64,000 bases of DNA. It comes from Bacillus salipaludis. Lineage in GTDB: Bacteria > Bacillota > Bacilli > Bacillales_B > DSM-18226. The translations under genes and the position numbers were made by a program. Shown one piece after another: positions 7,936-15,935 of this stretch (positions are counted from its first letter, which is position 1; each line of letters begins with the position of its first letter). Location of the stretch: assembly GCF_004358205.1 (NCBI RefSeq), contig NZ_SMYO01000003.1, positions 503,931 through 567,930 on the forward strand, read 5' to 3'. The notes beneath the pieces were generated by a model. The model worked only from the letters and a program-made list of their open reading frames with translations, searched no databases and was not told the DNA's origin.

Positions 7936-9228
7936 TTAGAATGGTATAATCGTTAAAACGAGAGCAACTAAAATCATGACAACCGTTGAACCGCAAGCCC
8001 ATTTTAAGAAGGATTTCTGCAGGTCTCCGAAATCCGCACCAACCATCCCTACTAGTAAATAAGTAGAAGGAACGAGCGGACTCAAGAGATGGACTGGTAA
8101 TCCTAATAATGAGGCTCGTCCAATCATCGCCGGGTCAATTCCAAAACCGCTTGCCGCTTTTGCCAACAAAGGTAATACTCCATAGTAAAATGCATCATTT
8201 GACATAAAGAAGGTAAATGGTGCACTAATAATGGCTGTGATCAGCGCAAAGTGTGAACCAAGTGCATCAGGAATATGAGAAATCATGCTACTTGCCATGG
8301 CATCAACCATTTTCGTTCCTGTAAGAATTCCTGTAAAAATACCAGCCGCAAAAACCATTGAAACGACAGATAAGGCATTATCAGCATAGTGCATGATTCG
8401 TTCTTTTTGTTCTTTCAAATTCGGATAATTGATTGTGATCGCAATCGCAAAACCAATCATAAACAAAACAGTTGTTGGAAGCACTTCTTGAATTAAAGCA
8501 TATAAAAGTATAATCGTAAGAAGGTAGTTTACTAGAATTAATTTTGGACGTTTGAGGTAAGCATCCTCAGTTGTAGCTGCCATCTGCGCCATTGTGCTAT
8601 AATCAATTTCCAATACTCCTATCCGTTTACGCTCTTTTCTTCCAAGACAATATGCCATAAACAATACAAACAACACTCCGCCAATCATACTTGGAATGAC
8701 TGGAGTAAATACATCTCCCATTTCAAGATGTAATGCCGTCATAACCCTGGCAGTAGGACCTCCCCATGGAAGCAGGTTCATAACTCCGGAAGCTGATACT
8801 GCAATCCCCGCTAAGACTAATGGTTTCATCCCAATTCGCTTGTACAACGGGAGCATTGCTGAAATGGTAATCATATAAGTGGTGGTTCCATCTCCATCAA
8901 GGGAGATTAATAGTGCAAGTACAGCTGTACCAATTGCTATTTTTACTGGGTCCCCTTTCACCACTTTTAAGATTTTTTGAATAATCGGATCGAATACTCC
9001 TGCATCAATCATAATTCCGAAAAATAGAATGGCAAATAGAATCATAATCCCAGTTGGTGCCACACTCTTGATCCCTTCTAATGCCATTGGACCCATATCC
9101 TTTCCGAACCCGCCGATTAAAGCAAAGGCTACTGGAACGACCATGAGGGCAATCATAGCTGAAAGACGTCTTGTCATAATTAAAACCATGAAAATAATAA
9201 TCATTAAAAATCCTAAAATTGCTAACAT
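7936..9228 (-). CDS. citM: CitMHS family citrate (metal-citrate:H+) symporter
   Basis: 430 aa from ATG 9228 (AAAGGGGTG upstream). An in-frame ATG at 9294 would run through the cre site and has no Shine-Dalgarno. Length equals B. subtilis CitM/CitH (about 430). There are around twelve membrane segments with family blocks such as DGDGTTTYM (substrate-binding region), LLPWGGPTARV and the re-entrant region near the C-terminus (GRASLLGLPVHLLSPLVPSTYLLVG, given in part). It takes up citrate complexed with a divalent metal. The two-component genes directly upstream and the cre site reproduce the B. subtilis citS-citT-citM arrangement. Which metal-citrate complex is used cannot be told. Confidence 0.88.
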   Translation of the reverse strand: MLAILGFLMIIIFMVLIMTRRLSAMIALMVVPVAFALIGGFGKDMGPMALEGIKSVAPTGIMILFAILFFGIMIDAGVFDPIIQKILKVVKGDPVKIAIGTAVLALLISLDGDGTTTYMITISAMLPLYKRIGMKPLVLAGIAVSASGVMNLLPWGGPTARVMTALHLEMGDVFTPVIPSMIGGVLFVLFMAYCLGRKERKRIGVLEIDYSTMAQMAATTEDAYLKRPKLILVNYLLTIILLYALIQEVLPTTVLFMIGFAIAITINYPNLKEQKERIMHYADNALSVVSMVFAAGIFTGILTGTKMVDAMASSMISHIPDALGSHFALITAIISAPFTFFMSNDAFYYGVLPLLAKAASGFGIDPAMIGRASLLGLPVHLLSPLVPSTYLLVGMVGADFGDLQKSFLKWACGSTVVMILVALVLTIIPF

Positions 9229-9279
9229 TGTCTTCACCCCTTTTGTTTGTAAATTAATAATAATCAAAATTTTATATAG

Positions 9280-9293
9280 TGAAAACGTTTTCA
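9280..9293. promoter_or_regulatory. cre site (CcpA operator) of citM
   Basis: TGAAAACGTTTTCA is a perfect palindrome and fits the catabolite-responsive element TGWAANCGNTNWCA at every fixed position. It lies 52 nt upstream of the citM start. B. subtilis citM is known to be repressed through CcpA, so the same control is expected here. Confidence 0.85.
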
Positions 9294-9460
9294 AAATAAT
9301 GTTAATATCGTAAATTAAATTACATTTTGTACATATTGTTCACAGCAGGGATATTTTTCCTGAAATTGTTTCTTTTAGAAATATGACTTGATAACTTGGT
9401 TGTTGATTTCCGCTCCAATCAACTTTGTTTAAAATCAACTATGTTATTTAACATATCCCA

Positions 9461-9492
9461 AAAAATAAAGGACTACTTTTTCGCAATCCTTC
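9461..9492 (-). terminator. terminator after the citT-like gene
   Basis: Beginning right at the citT stop, the minus strand reads AAGGATT, a 10-nt loop, AGTCCTT, then TATTTTTT. It separates the regulatory genes from citM, which must have its own regulated promoter. Confidence 0.65.
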
Positions 9493-10176
9493 TTACACGG
9501 GATAATATTTTCTTTCCGGTCTTCCTACAATTCCATAAACCACTTCCGCCTTCACTTCTTTGATAGCGGATAAATATTCTAAATAACGGCGAGCCGTTAT
9601 CCGTGATGCACCGATTTCCTGTCCGACTTCTTCTGCAGATAGTCCTCCATTTTTGGAATGTATAACTGCTTTCACTTTTCCAAGCGTAATATCATCAATT
9701 CCTTTAGGCAATCCAGCACTTTTCCCTGTTCTTTCCTGTTTTCCTTTTCCAAATAAAAGGTCTACATAATTTTGATTCACCTCTTGTTTGGACATTAACA
9801 GGGTGTGTTTTTGAACATATTCCAAAATTACCTCATCAAATCGTTCCCGGTTAACCGGTTTGATTAAATAATTCTCTACTCCATAACTTAATGCTTTTTC
9901 AAGAAAAACTTTATCGGTTGCAGCTGTAATCATGATAACCCCCATCTTAGGGAAACTCTCACGAATGACAGGCAATAGTTCAGCCCCGAGCATGTCCGGC
10001 ATGTACACGTCCAAAAGTAGTAAATCAGGCTGTTCTTTTTTTAGTATTTGCAAGGTTTGATCCCCGTTCAAGGCTTTACCAACTACTTCAATTTCCTTGA
10101 ATTTCTGTAAAAATTTCTCGTGAATATCTGCAATTCGAAAATCGTCTTCCGTAATCACTACCTTGATCTTATTCAA
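9493..10176 (-). CDS. citT: CitT-like response regulator (CitB/DcuR family)
   Basis: 227 aa with a TTG start at 10176, eight nucleotides inside the kinase gene; GGGGGAG lies 6-9 nt before it, whereas the longer frame to 10254 is read-through of the kinase 3' end. The receiver domain (about residues 3-125) has the acidic pair in TEDDF, the phosphoacceptor Asp in LLLLDVYMPD and the Lys in NYLIKPVNR. The C-terminal helix-turn-helix (170-225) contains EEVGQEIGASRITARRYLEYL, the usual end of CitT/DcuR/DpiA regulators. It is expected to activate citM when citrate is sensed. Confidence 0.9.
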   Translation of the reverse strand: MNKIKVVITEDDFRIADIHEKFLQKFKEIEVVGKALNGDQTLQILKKEQPDLLLLDVYMPDMLGAELLPVIRESFPKMGVIMITAATDKVFLEKALSYGVENYLIKPVNRERFDEVILEYVQKHTLLMSKQEVNQNYVDLLFGKGKQERTGKSAGLPKGIDDITLGKVKAVIHSKNGGLSAEEVGQEIGASRITARRYLEYLSAIKEVKAEVVYGIVGRPERKYYPV

Positions 10177-11791
10177 GTTTTCTCCCCCTCTCGCTATCTT
10201 TAGGAAGATACACAGTAAAAACAGTTCCACTCCCTGGACTGCTTTGTACCTCAATCATTCCACCCATCTCTATTACAGCCTTTTCTGCATTTGATAGACC
10301 AAATCCTCTCGACTCGGTCCCTTCTTTCGTGGTATAACCCTTTTGAAAGAGAAGCGGTATTTCATTTTCATTGATTCCCTTACCATTATCTGAAATTTCA
10401 AAGATAATGTCACTACCAATATCCGTTGCGAAGAATTTAACGGTAGAAGATTCTAACCCATATACCGCTTCAAAGGCATTATCGATTAAATTTCCAAGGA
10501 TGACAATGAGGTTGGAAAGTTTTATATGGTGCGGTAAGTTTTCCAAATAACTATCAGAAGCAATTTCAAAATGAATCTTCTTTTCCGATGCTTTTCCCAG
10601 CTTTCCTAAGAGTATAGCCTGGATTTTTGTATCTTTAATCTGGTTAAAAACAACAGAATTTTGAAATTGCAGTGCCTGTGTTTCCAATTGAATCATTTCA
10701 ATCGCCTGTTGATGTTCGCCCAGCTGAAGCAGACCAAGCAACACGTATAATTTATTGGTAAATTCATGTGTCTGCGCACGAAGGTCTTCAGAATAACTTT
10801 TAACCTCCGATATCGTGTTTAACATTTGCTCAATTTCAGTTTTATCCCGAAATGATGCAACTACGCCAGTTATTTCATGTTGATTGAAAAGGGGTGTGCA
10901 GTTTACAATCACTGTTCGGTCCTTCCAGACCATTTCTTTATCAATTTGAGGTGTTCCTGTTTCTAAAACTTCATATAAATAGTCTGAAGGAAATAGTCCA
11001 TCCACCTTCATGAGTCTTACTGAACCATGAATATTTAGGAGTTTTTTGGCTGGTTGATTCATCATCGTGATGAACCCTTTTTGATTGATTGCCAAAATCC
11101 CTTCTTTCACCGCATGTAATACTGCGTTTTTTTCTTTATAAAGCCAGGCAATTTCATAGGGTTCAAGCCCCATTGTATCCTTACGAATATTCCTCCCTAG
11201 TAAAATGCTGGCAATTAACGAGATGATGAGAGCGAAAACTGCGACATACAGGACCTTGATCACGTTTTTCATGATTTGCTGATGGATATCCTCTAGCAAA
11301 AATCCTACAGAAACAATCCCAATGATTTCACCTTTTTGATTAAATATAGGTGACTTTCCCCTAATAGATGGACCGAGTGACCCCTTTGCAGTGGATACAT
11401 AATATTCTCCCTTTTGAAGGGCTCTTTCGTTATCTCCGCCCCTCATTTTTTTCCCGAGCTTCGATTTTAGTGGGTGAGAATATCGGTTTCCCTCTTTATT
11501 TCCTATTACAACAAATTCAGCACCGGTCTGTTTGCGAATTTTTTCAGCTAGCGGCTCAATGGTTTGCGATGGATTTTTTGATTGAAAAGCCTCGATAATA
11601 GTCGGTATAAAGGATACCGTTTTTGAAATTTCCAGTGCCATTCTGCCCCGGTTTTCTTCGATTTGCTTACTTTCCATGTAGCTGTAAAAAGCCGTCAGCA
11701 GCACGATTAATAATAATCCCAGTGACAGTACCAGCCCAAAGATTTTCGTCTGCAGAGATATTTTTATTGTGTTCAGGCAGGATCCCCCCAT
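10169..11791 (-). CDS. citS: CitS-like sensor histidine kinase (DcuS/CitA family)
   Basis: 540 aa from ATG 11791 (B. subtilis CitS is about 542). That ATG has no Shine-Dalgarno. GGGGGG lies 7 nt before an in-frame CTG at 11776, which would give 535 aa and start just before TIKISLQTKIFG; either start gives the same TM1. Order of parts: TM1 (about 15-35), an extracellular PAS-like sensor (40-165) with KLGKKMRGGDN, TM2 (175-195), a cytoplasmic PAS (215-310), the Spo0B-like phosphoacceptor helix with His in RAQTHEFTNKLY, then an ATPase with NLIDNAFEAV, SDNGKGI and GFGLSN. Overlaps citT by 8 nt. Confidence 0.9.
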   Translation of the reverse strand: MGGSCLNTIKISLQTKIFGLVLSLGLLLIVLLTAFYSYMESKQIEENRGRMALEISKTVSFIPTIIEAFQSKNPSQTIEPLAEKIRKQTGAEFVVIGNKEGNRYSHPLKSKLGKKMRGGDNERALQKGEYYVSTAKGSLGPSIRGKSPIFNQKGEIIGIVSVGFLLEDIHQQIMKNVIKVLYVAVFALIISLIASILLGRNIRKDTMGLEPYEIAWLYKEKNAVLHAVKEGILAINQKGFITMMNQPAKKLLNIHGSVRLMKVDGLFPSDYLYEVLETGTPQIDKEMVWKDRTVIVNCTPLFNQHEITGVVASFRDKTEIEQMLNTISEVKSYSEDLRAQTHEFTNKLYVLLGLLQLGEHQQAIEMIQLETQALQFQNSVVFNQIKDTKIQAILLGKLGKASEKKIHFEIASDSYLENLPHHIKLSNLIVILGNLIDNAFEAVYGLESSTVKFFATDIGSDIIFEISDNGKGINENEIPLLFQKGYTTKEGTESRGFGLSNAEKAVIEMGGMIEVQSSPGSGTVFTVYLPKDSERGRKLE

Positions 11792-11919
11792 ACAAAAATG
11801 CGAATTCTATTCTACATTATAGCGGTATTTTGGGGAGTTTTCCTTTTTGAAAAGTTATTTATCCTTATTGATGTTTCGTAGATTTTGTTTTTCATGAACA
11901 CAATTTCGTTATTTACTGA

Positions 11920-11946
11920 ACATAAAAAGGGATAAATCATATAATA
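11920..11946 (+). promoter_or_regulatory. sigma-K-like promoter of the gene at 11979
   Basis: AC (11920-11921), a 16-nt spacer and CATATAATA (11938-11946) fit the mother-cell sigma-K pattern AC-N16/17-CATANNNTA. It stands about 33 nt before the start codon. A very similar element precedes the paralogous gene at 12873. Confidence 0.55.
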
Positions 11947-11978
11947 AATAATAGTACCGAGGAATGGAGGAAATTTGA

Positions 11979-12227
11979 ATGCCTTCAGTCATTAATTTAG
12001 GAGTATTAAATGTTAACACTCCCCAACAAAACGCCAATGTATCAATCGGCGAATCCATTATTACAGGGATGGATTCCAACAGAAAATTTAATCAAGGTTT
12101 TGGTAGTACCTTTGGCTTTTTTAATGTCCTTACACTAAATGTCGCGAATAATTTGGATAACTTGGATGGAATTGATGGAGTAATCTTTGACCAAGATATA
12201 AAACCAAATTTTGGTGCAAATATATAA
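11979..12227 (+). CDS. GerPA/GerPF-like small spore protein
   Basis: 82 aa, ATG 11979 behind GGAGG. The core SIGESIITGMDSNRKFNQGFG has the same spacing as the GerPA/GerPF family pattern (hydrophobic-G-D/E, S/D-x-x-x-K, G-x-G, N-x-G). The C-terminus ends with DGIDGVIFDQDI, a motif found again twice in the protein encoded at 12873-13379. No signal peptide or membrane segment. In Bacillus, GerP proteins are made late in the mother cell and help germinants pass the coat. The promoter and family support a spore role; the exact function is unknown. Confidence 0.65.
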   Translation: MPSVINLGVLNVNTPQQNANVSIGESIITGMDSNRKFNQGFGSTFGFFNVLTLNVANNLDNLDGIDGVIFDQDIKPNFGANI

Positions 12228-12237
12228 ATTTCAAAAG

Positions 12238-12266
12238 AAAAAAACCTTTCATGAAAGGTTTTTTTC
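12238..12266. terminator. bidirectional terminator
   Basis: A perfect stem AAACCTTT-CATG-AAAGGTTT flanked by A and T runs, serving the convergent genes at 11979 and 12249. The last codons of the minus-strand gene lie inside the stem. Confidence 0.85.
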
Positions 12267-12527
12267 CGCTTTATCAGTTGGAGCTTTATCCATTTTATCA
12301 CTAGGCTTCTTTTTATTCTGATCCTCCTGCATAGTAGTTAACGAAGCTCTTGAATGAGATAAATTATTTCGGTCCCCGTGGATGTTTCCTAACCCCTGGC
12401 TATGTTTTTTATTGCTTTTAAAATCGTCGATAAAATTATTTCCGATACTAAAACATGACGCCTCACCAATACTCCCGATTTTGATGGTTCCGATATGAAC
12501 TGATGGAGATAAAAAAGAGGAGCCCAT
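12249..12527 (-). CDS. GerP-like small protein with polar tail, 92 aa
   Basis: Start ATG 12527 with GGGGGAGG. Residues 1-60 repeat the pattern of its neighbours: IGTIKIGSIGEASCFSIGNN, then DDFKSNKKHSQGLGNIHGDRNN. The last 30 residues are highly charged (Lys/Asp/Glu) and probably disordered. The gene starts 3 nt after the stop of the upstream 65-aa paralogue, so they form an operon. It is a distant GerPA/GerPF relative by spacing of Gly, Lys and Asn only; a short-motif assignment, not proof. Confidence 0.55.
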   Translation of the reverse strand: MGSSFLSPSVHIGTIKIGSIGEASCFSIGNNFIDDFKSNKKHSQGLGNIHGDRNNLSHSRASLTTMQEDQNKKKPSDKMDKAPTDKAEKNLS

Positions 12528-12530
12528 CGT

Positions 12531-12728
12531 TTAATCAGCCTCCCCCTTCTCTTTGTTGTTTACCCATAAATTGTCCATCATTAAATTTTCTTTACCTGAC
12601 AACGTTCCAATTACTTCAGTAACAGTCTGATCGCTTCGAAATTTTTTAATCATATTCTTTTCCCCTAAAAATACACCAGCAGAATTTTTCATACTTGCTA
12701 TAGTTACATGGTCAAAACGAATATTCAT
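12531..12728 (-). CDS. GerP-like small protein, 65 aa
   Basis: Start ATG 12728 with GGGGAT 7 nt upstream. It contains VTIASMKNSAGVFLGEKN, which parallels INVQTMERQAGIFIAEKN in the divergent gene at 12873, so the two are clearly paralogous over about 45 residues. It is first gene of a two-gene operon (3-nt gap to the next). No membrane segment or signal. Function unknown; a spore role is inferred from the cluster. Confidence 0.6.
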   Translation of the reverse strand: MNIRFDHVTIASMKNSAGVFLGEKNMIKKFRSDQTVTEVIGTLSGKENLMMDNLWVNNKEKGEAD

Positions 12729-12815
12729 CCGCTAATCCCCTTTTTCCATTTTTATCAGCCTATTCCGTTACTGATGAGATGACACAAACCACCATTAAAA
12801 AAGTGGGCATTTATC

Positions 12816-12843
12816 ACATTATTTACATCCAGGTCATACTGTA
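12816..12843 (+). promoter_or_regulatory. sigma-K-like promoter of the gene at 12873
   Basis: AC (12816-12817), exactly 17 nt, then CATACTGTA (12835-12843): a full match to the sigma-K pattern AC-N17-CATANNNTA, ending 30 nt before the start codon. Confidence 0.6.
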
Positions 12844-12872
12844 AAGCAGAAATGAAAAAATGTGGTGAGAAA

Positions 12873-13379
12873 ATGTTAAAATCTTCACAATTTCAATTTA
12901 CAGGGAATATTAATGTCCAAACCATGGAGAGGCAGGCAGGAATCTTTATCGCTGAAAAAAATACGGCGGTTGGCTGGAATGCGCACGGGAAGGAAAATAA
13001 AGTTTTTGGTGATGTTAGCGGGGAATGTAATATTCTCTTGCATAATATCTCAATTTTGAATGACCCGGATTTTATTGATACGCCGATCGATGACCGGGAT
13101 ATCAATTTTTCATTTGAGACTCCTGGTAATGAAAACGAATCGAATATTAGCCTTGATTCTGTTAATGTGACAACGATGCTCAATAATTCCTCCCTGCTCG
13201 TCGGGAAAGGTCAGATAAATGGAATAGATGCTAATCAAAAACAAAATGTCTCACACGGTAATACTTATGGAAATATGAATCATATTACTAAAAATTTAAG
13301 TATCAATAATGACCCGGATATGATTGATGCAATAATAGATGATCAAGATATCAAAATCGCCAATACCAATTGGGATTAA
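12873..13379 (+). CDS. tandem-repeat GerP-like spore protein
   Basis: 168 aa from ATG 12873 (GGTGAG just upstream); an in-frame ATG at 12852 lies almost on the predicted transcription start. The protein is two copies of one unit of about 75 residues. Unit 1 begins NINVQTMERQAGIFIAEKN and ends NDPDFIDTPIDDRDI; unit 2 begins DSVNVTTMLNNSSLLVGKG and ends NDPDMIDAIIDDQDI. Both hold the K-x-N-x-x-x-G-x-x-x-G-x-x-N core. The 82-aa neighbour is a single unit, so a duplication and fusion is likely. Hydrophilic, no signal. Convergent with the GerPC-like gene. Confidence 0.65.
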   Translation: MLKSSQFQFTGNINVQTMERQAGIFIAEKNTAVGWNAHGKENKVFGDVSGECNILLHNISILNDPDFIDTPIDDRDINFSFETPGNENESNISLDSVNVTTMLNNSSLLVGKGQINGIDANQKQNVSHGNTYGNMNHITKNLSINNDPDMIDAIIDDQDIKIANTNWD

Positions 13380-13790
13380 TCAGAATTTATTTTGAAAACG
13401 ATACCCTTTTGGAGTTTTCATTATTTTTTGTTCATCATCGGAAGCAGTTTCTACCATTGCTTCCTTTTCGTTTTCTTTCTCTATTTTTTGAATTATGGAT
13501 TTGGCTAATTCTTCTGTCCCACTAATATTATTACCAATTAATAATTTTCCGCTTAATTCGTCAATTTCAATATTCTCAAGCTGAAAATTAATGTTCTCTA
13601 GATGATCAATTTGTACATGTTCAAGGTGGATATTTCCACCTTGTTTTTCTTTTTTCTCTTCTTTGACTTTCTCCTGTTGTTGTTTTTCAAGGAGCTCAAT
13701 AATTCGATCCAGTTTCATAAGAATATGGGGTAAATGGAGGGATGGCTGCTTTTCTTTCGGTTTTTTTTTAAAAGAAAAAAATTTAAACAT
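13380..13790 (-). CDS. GerPC-like coiled-coil protein
   Basis: 136 aa, ATG 13790 with GGGGGGAG. Residues 1-15 are basic (MFKFFSFKKKPKEK), 20-55 form a coiled coil (MKLDRIIELLEKQQQEKVKEEK), and 55-90 are beta-rich with FQLENIEIDELSGKLLIGNN. That block has the shape of the conserved GerPC core (a hydrophobic 'QLKIE-L-GTLNIGL' stretch following a coiled coil). Beside GerPA/PF-like genes, a GerPC relation is plausible. The gene begins about 60 nt downstream of the hemD-like gene in the same direction and may be co-transcribed. Family assignment is by motif only. Confidence 0.5.
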   Translation of the reverse strand: MFKFFSFKKKPKEKQPSLHLPHILMKLDRIIELLEKQQQEKVKEEKKEKQGGNIHLEHVQIDHLENINFQLENIEIDELSGKLLIGNNISGTEELAKSIIQKIEKENEKEAMVETASDDEQKIMKTPKGYRFQNKF

Positions 13791-13848
13791 CAACTCCCCC
13801 CTTGTTGATAAACCCTTTGTTAAAACTTATGCAAAAGATAAAGGATTA

Positions 13849-14676
13849 TTAGTAGTTGTTACTAATGTTCACGGTACGATAATAACGTGACAACTCTACC
13901 ACCATCGCCCCCATTCTTTCATTTTCAGGAGTAATTACTCGGTCTATCCCTTCTTCCCTTAAAGCCTCTTGAGTGACCTTTCCAACAGCAACAGCATGAG
14001 TATTAAACTCGAAGGCCTTCAAGATTCCATCAACGCTTCCCATTCTTTTTGCAAAATCAAAGAGAGAACGGACTTGATTTGCGGTTGTAAAACATACGGC
14101 ATCTAGCTTATCTGTTAACAACTCATCACAGATTGTTGTAATGGTTTCTGCCTCGGGGGCAATATGTTTATAGGGTAGAAGTTTAGTGACAATAGCTCCC
14201 CTATCCTCCAGAAACTTGGTTAGTTTCGGAGCTTGTTCACCATGGAGCTGAACCATCACTCTTTTATTGAAGAAATCAAATCCTTCTAGTGATTGAATTA
14301 ATCCCCGAGTTGTCCCATCCTGATCTACGGCTAAAGGGTTAACCCCAAGCTCTTTTAATGCTGATAAGGTTTTATAACCTCTAGAAGCCGCTTTGGCCAG
14401 ACGAATAACCTGTAAAAACTCGTTTTCAACATCCAATTTTTTAGCCAATTCATATAGAGTGTTTGTGCCCATACCTGTTGTAAAAATCACCCAATCTGCT
14501 CCGTCACGAACAAACCTTTTTAAATCCGGCTCCACTTCCTTTTCCGATAAAAGAACCGTTCCTTGTAATGACCGTACAAGCGGGATACCGCCTTGTTTTT
14601 TAATAAGCATGCTGATTTCTTCTGTTTTCCTTGATCCAGTAATGGCAATACGCTTTCCCATTAAATCTTTTTCCAT
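13849..14676 (-). CDS. uroporphyrinogen-III synthase (HemD) family protein, stand-alone
   Basis: 275 aa, ATG 14676 with AGAGGAT upstream. It has the HemD bilobal pattern: lobe 1 with IAITGSRKTEEI and DWVIFTTGMG, a crossover, lobe 2 with VMVQLHGEQ and DAVCFTTANQVRSLF, ending AVAVGKVTQEALREEG. HemD closes hydroxymethylbilane with inversion of ring D. No other hem gene is near, so this may be a second, diverged copy rather than the housekeeping enzyme. It is divergent from the BMP lipoprotein gene and upstream of the GerPC-like gene. Confidence 0.8.
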   Translation of the reverse strand: MEKDLMGKRIAITGSRKTEEISMLIKKQGGIPLVRSLQGTVLLSEKEVEPDLKRFVRDGADWVIFTTGMGTNTLYELAKKLDVENEFLQVIRLAKAASRGYKTLSALKELGVNPLAVDQDGTTRGLIQSLEGFDFFNKRVMVQLHGEQAPKLTKFLEDRGAIVTKLLPYKHIAPEAETITTICDELLTDKLDAVCFTTANQVRSLFDFAKRMGSVDGILKAFEFNTHAVAVGKVTQEALREEGIDRVITPENERMGAMVVELSRYYRTVNISNNY

Positions 14677-14841
14677 CTATGTATCCTCTTTTCAAGTATG
14701 TATTTAATGAAATTATATCTAGAAAGTATGCTGTTGACCAAACAATAAATCCGAAGTATAATACAAACATAAGTTTAATTTACAAACAAAAGTTTAAAAA
14801 GATTATCTGCTAATCTTATTACATCTTAGGGGGAGCATATT

Positions 14842-15906
14842 TTGAAAAAGCGTAAAATCGGAATGGCCTTATCGCTTGTACTCGCAGCTGGTACACTATT
14901 AGGAGCCTGTGGAAAAAGCAATGAGACCGAAACTGCGAAAGGAAAAACCTTCTCAGTAGCAATGGTTACGGATATCGGTGGTGTCGATGATAAATCCTTT
15001 AACCAGTCTTCTTGGGAAGGGCTTAAAAACTTCGGTAAAAAAAATGGTCTGACAAAAGGTAAAGGCGGCTATGATTACCTTCAATCCCAATCAGATGCAG
15101 ATTATACTACAAACCTAAATACACTTGTTCGTCAAGGGTTTGATCTGGTATATGGGATTGGTTTCTTAATGCCAAATGCGGTAGAAGCAATTGCAAAGCA
15201 GCAAAAAAATACTGAATTTGCCATCGTTGATGCTGAGGTTAAACAACCCAACGTTGCTAGTATTCTTTTTAAAGAGCAAGAGGCAGGATTCCTTGCAGGT
15301 ATAGCGGCTGCACTTTCAACAAAATCTAACCATATTGGATTTATTGGCGGGATGAAAATCCCTGTGACCGAACGATTCGAATCTGGTTACTTAGCTGGAG
15401 TAAAGGCTGCAAATCCTACAGTGAAAGTCGATGTTCAATATGCAGGTGCTTTTGACAAAGCTGAGGTTGGACAAGCCATCGCTGCTAAAATGTATTCAAC
15501 AGGCGCGGATGTAATTTTTCACGCTGCAGGAGCCACAGGTGTTGGTGTATTCAAAGAAGCCAATGATTTAAAGAAAAAAGACCCCAACAAACAAATTTGG
15601 GTAATTGGGGTTGACCGTGACCAAGCCGATATGGGACCGGATGTCGTTCTTACATCCGCTCTTAAGCGCGTTGATGTAGCAGTCCAAGACCTTTCTCAGA
15701 AAGCCAAGGATGGAAATTTCCCTGGCGGAAAGGTTACGTTATACGGTTTAACTGAAGATGGTGTCGGCTTAGCACCAATCAATGAAAAAGCTGCTAACAA
15801 AACAAATATTGATGCAGCTGTAAAAGAATGGGTAAAAAAAATAAAAGACGGTAAAGTAAAAGTTCCTGAAAATCAGAAAGAATTAAAAACCTTTAATCCA
15901 AAATAA
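14842..15906 (+). CDS. BMP family nucleoside-binding lipoprotein
   Basis: 354 aa with a TTG start behind GGGGGAG. Lys/Arg-rich signal, hydrophobic core and lipobox LGAC with the lipidated Cys at residue 23; then a polar linker and the BMP/Med fold ([19 protein letters not shown] near residue 42, [42 protein letters not shown]). The family (TmpC, PnrA, YufN) binds purine or other nucleosides for ABC import. No permease or ATPase gene follows. The next two genes degrade pseudouridine, so pseudouridine or a similar nucleoside is a reasonable ligand, with transport through a permease coded elsewhere. Confidence 0.88.
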   Translation: MKKRKIGMALSLVLAAGTLLGACGKSNETETAKGKTFSVAMVTDIGGVDDKSFNQSSWEGLKNFGKKNGLTKGKGGYDYLQSQSDADYTTNLNTLVRQGFDLVYGIGFLMPNAVEAIAKQQKNTEFAIVDAEVKQPNVASILFKEQEAGFLAGIAAALSTKSNHIGFIGGMKIPVTERFESGYLAGVKAANPTVKVDVQYAGAFDKAEVGQAIAAKMYSTGADVIFHAAGATGVGVFKEANDLKKKDPNKQIWVIGVDRDQADMGPDVVLTSALKRVDVAVQDLSQKAKDGNFPGGKVTLYGLTEDGVGLAPINEKAANKTNIDAAVKEWVKKIKDGKVKVPENQKELKTFNPK

Positions 15907-15935
15907 TCGTACTGTTTAGGAACGAGGTGAGTTTT

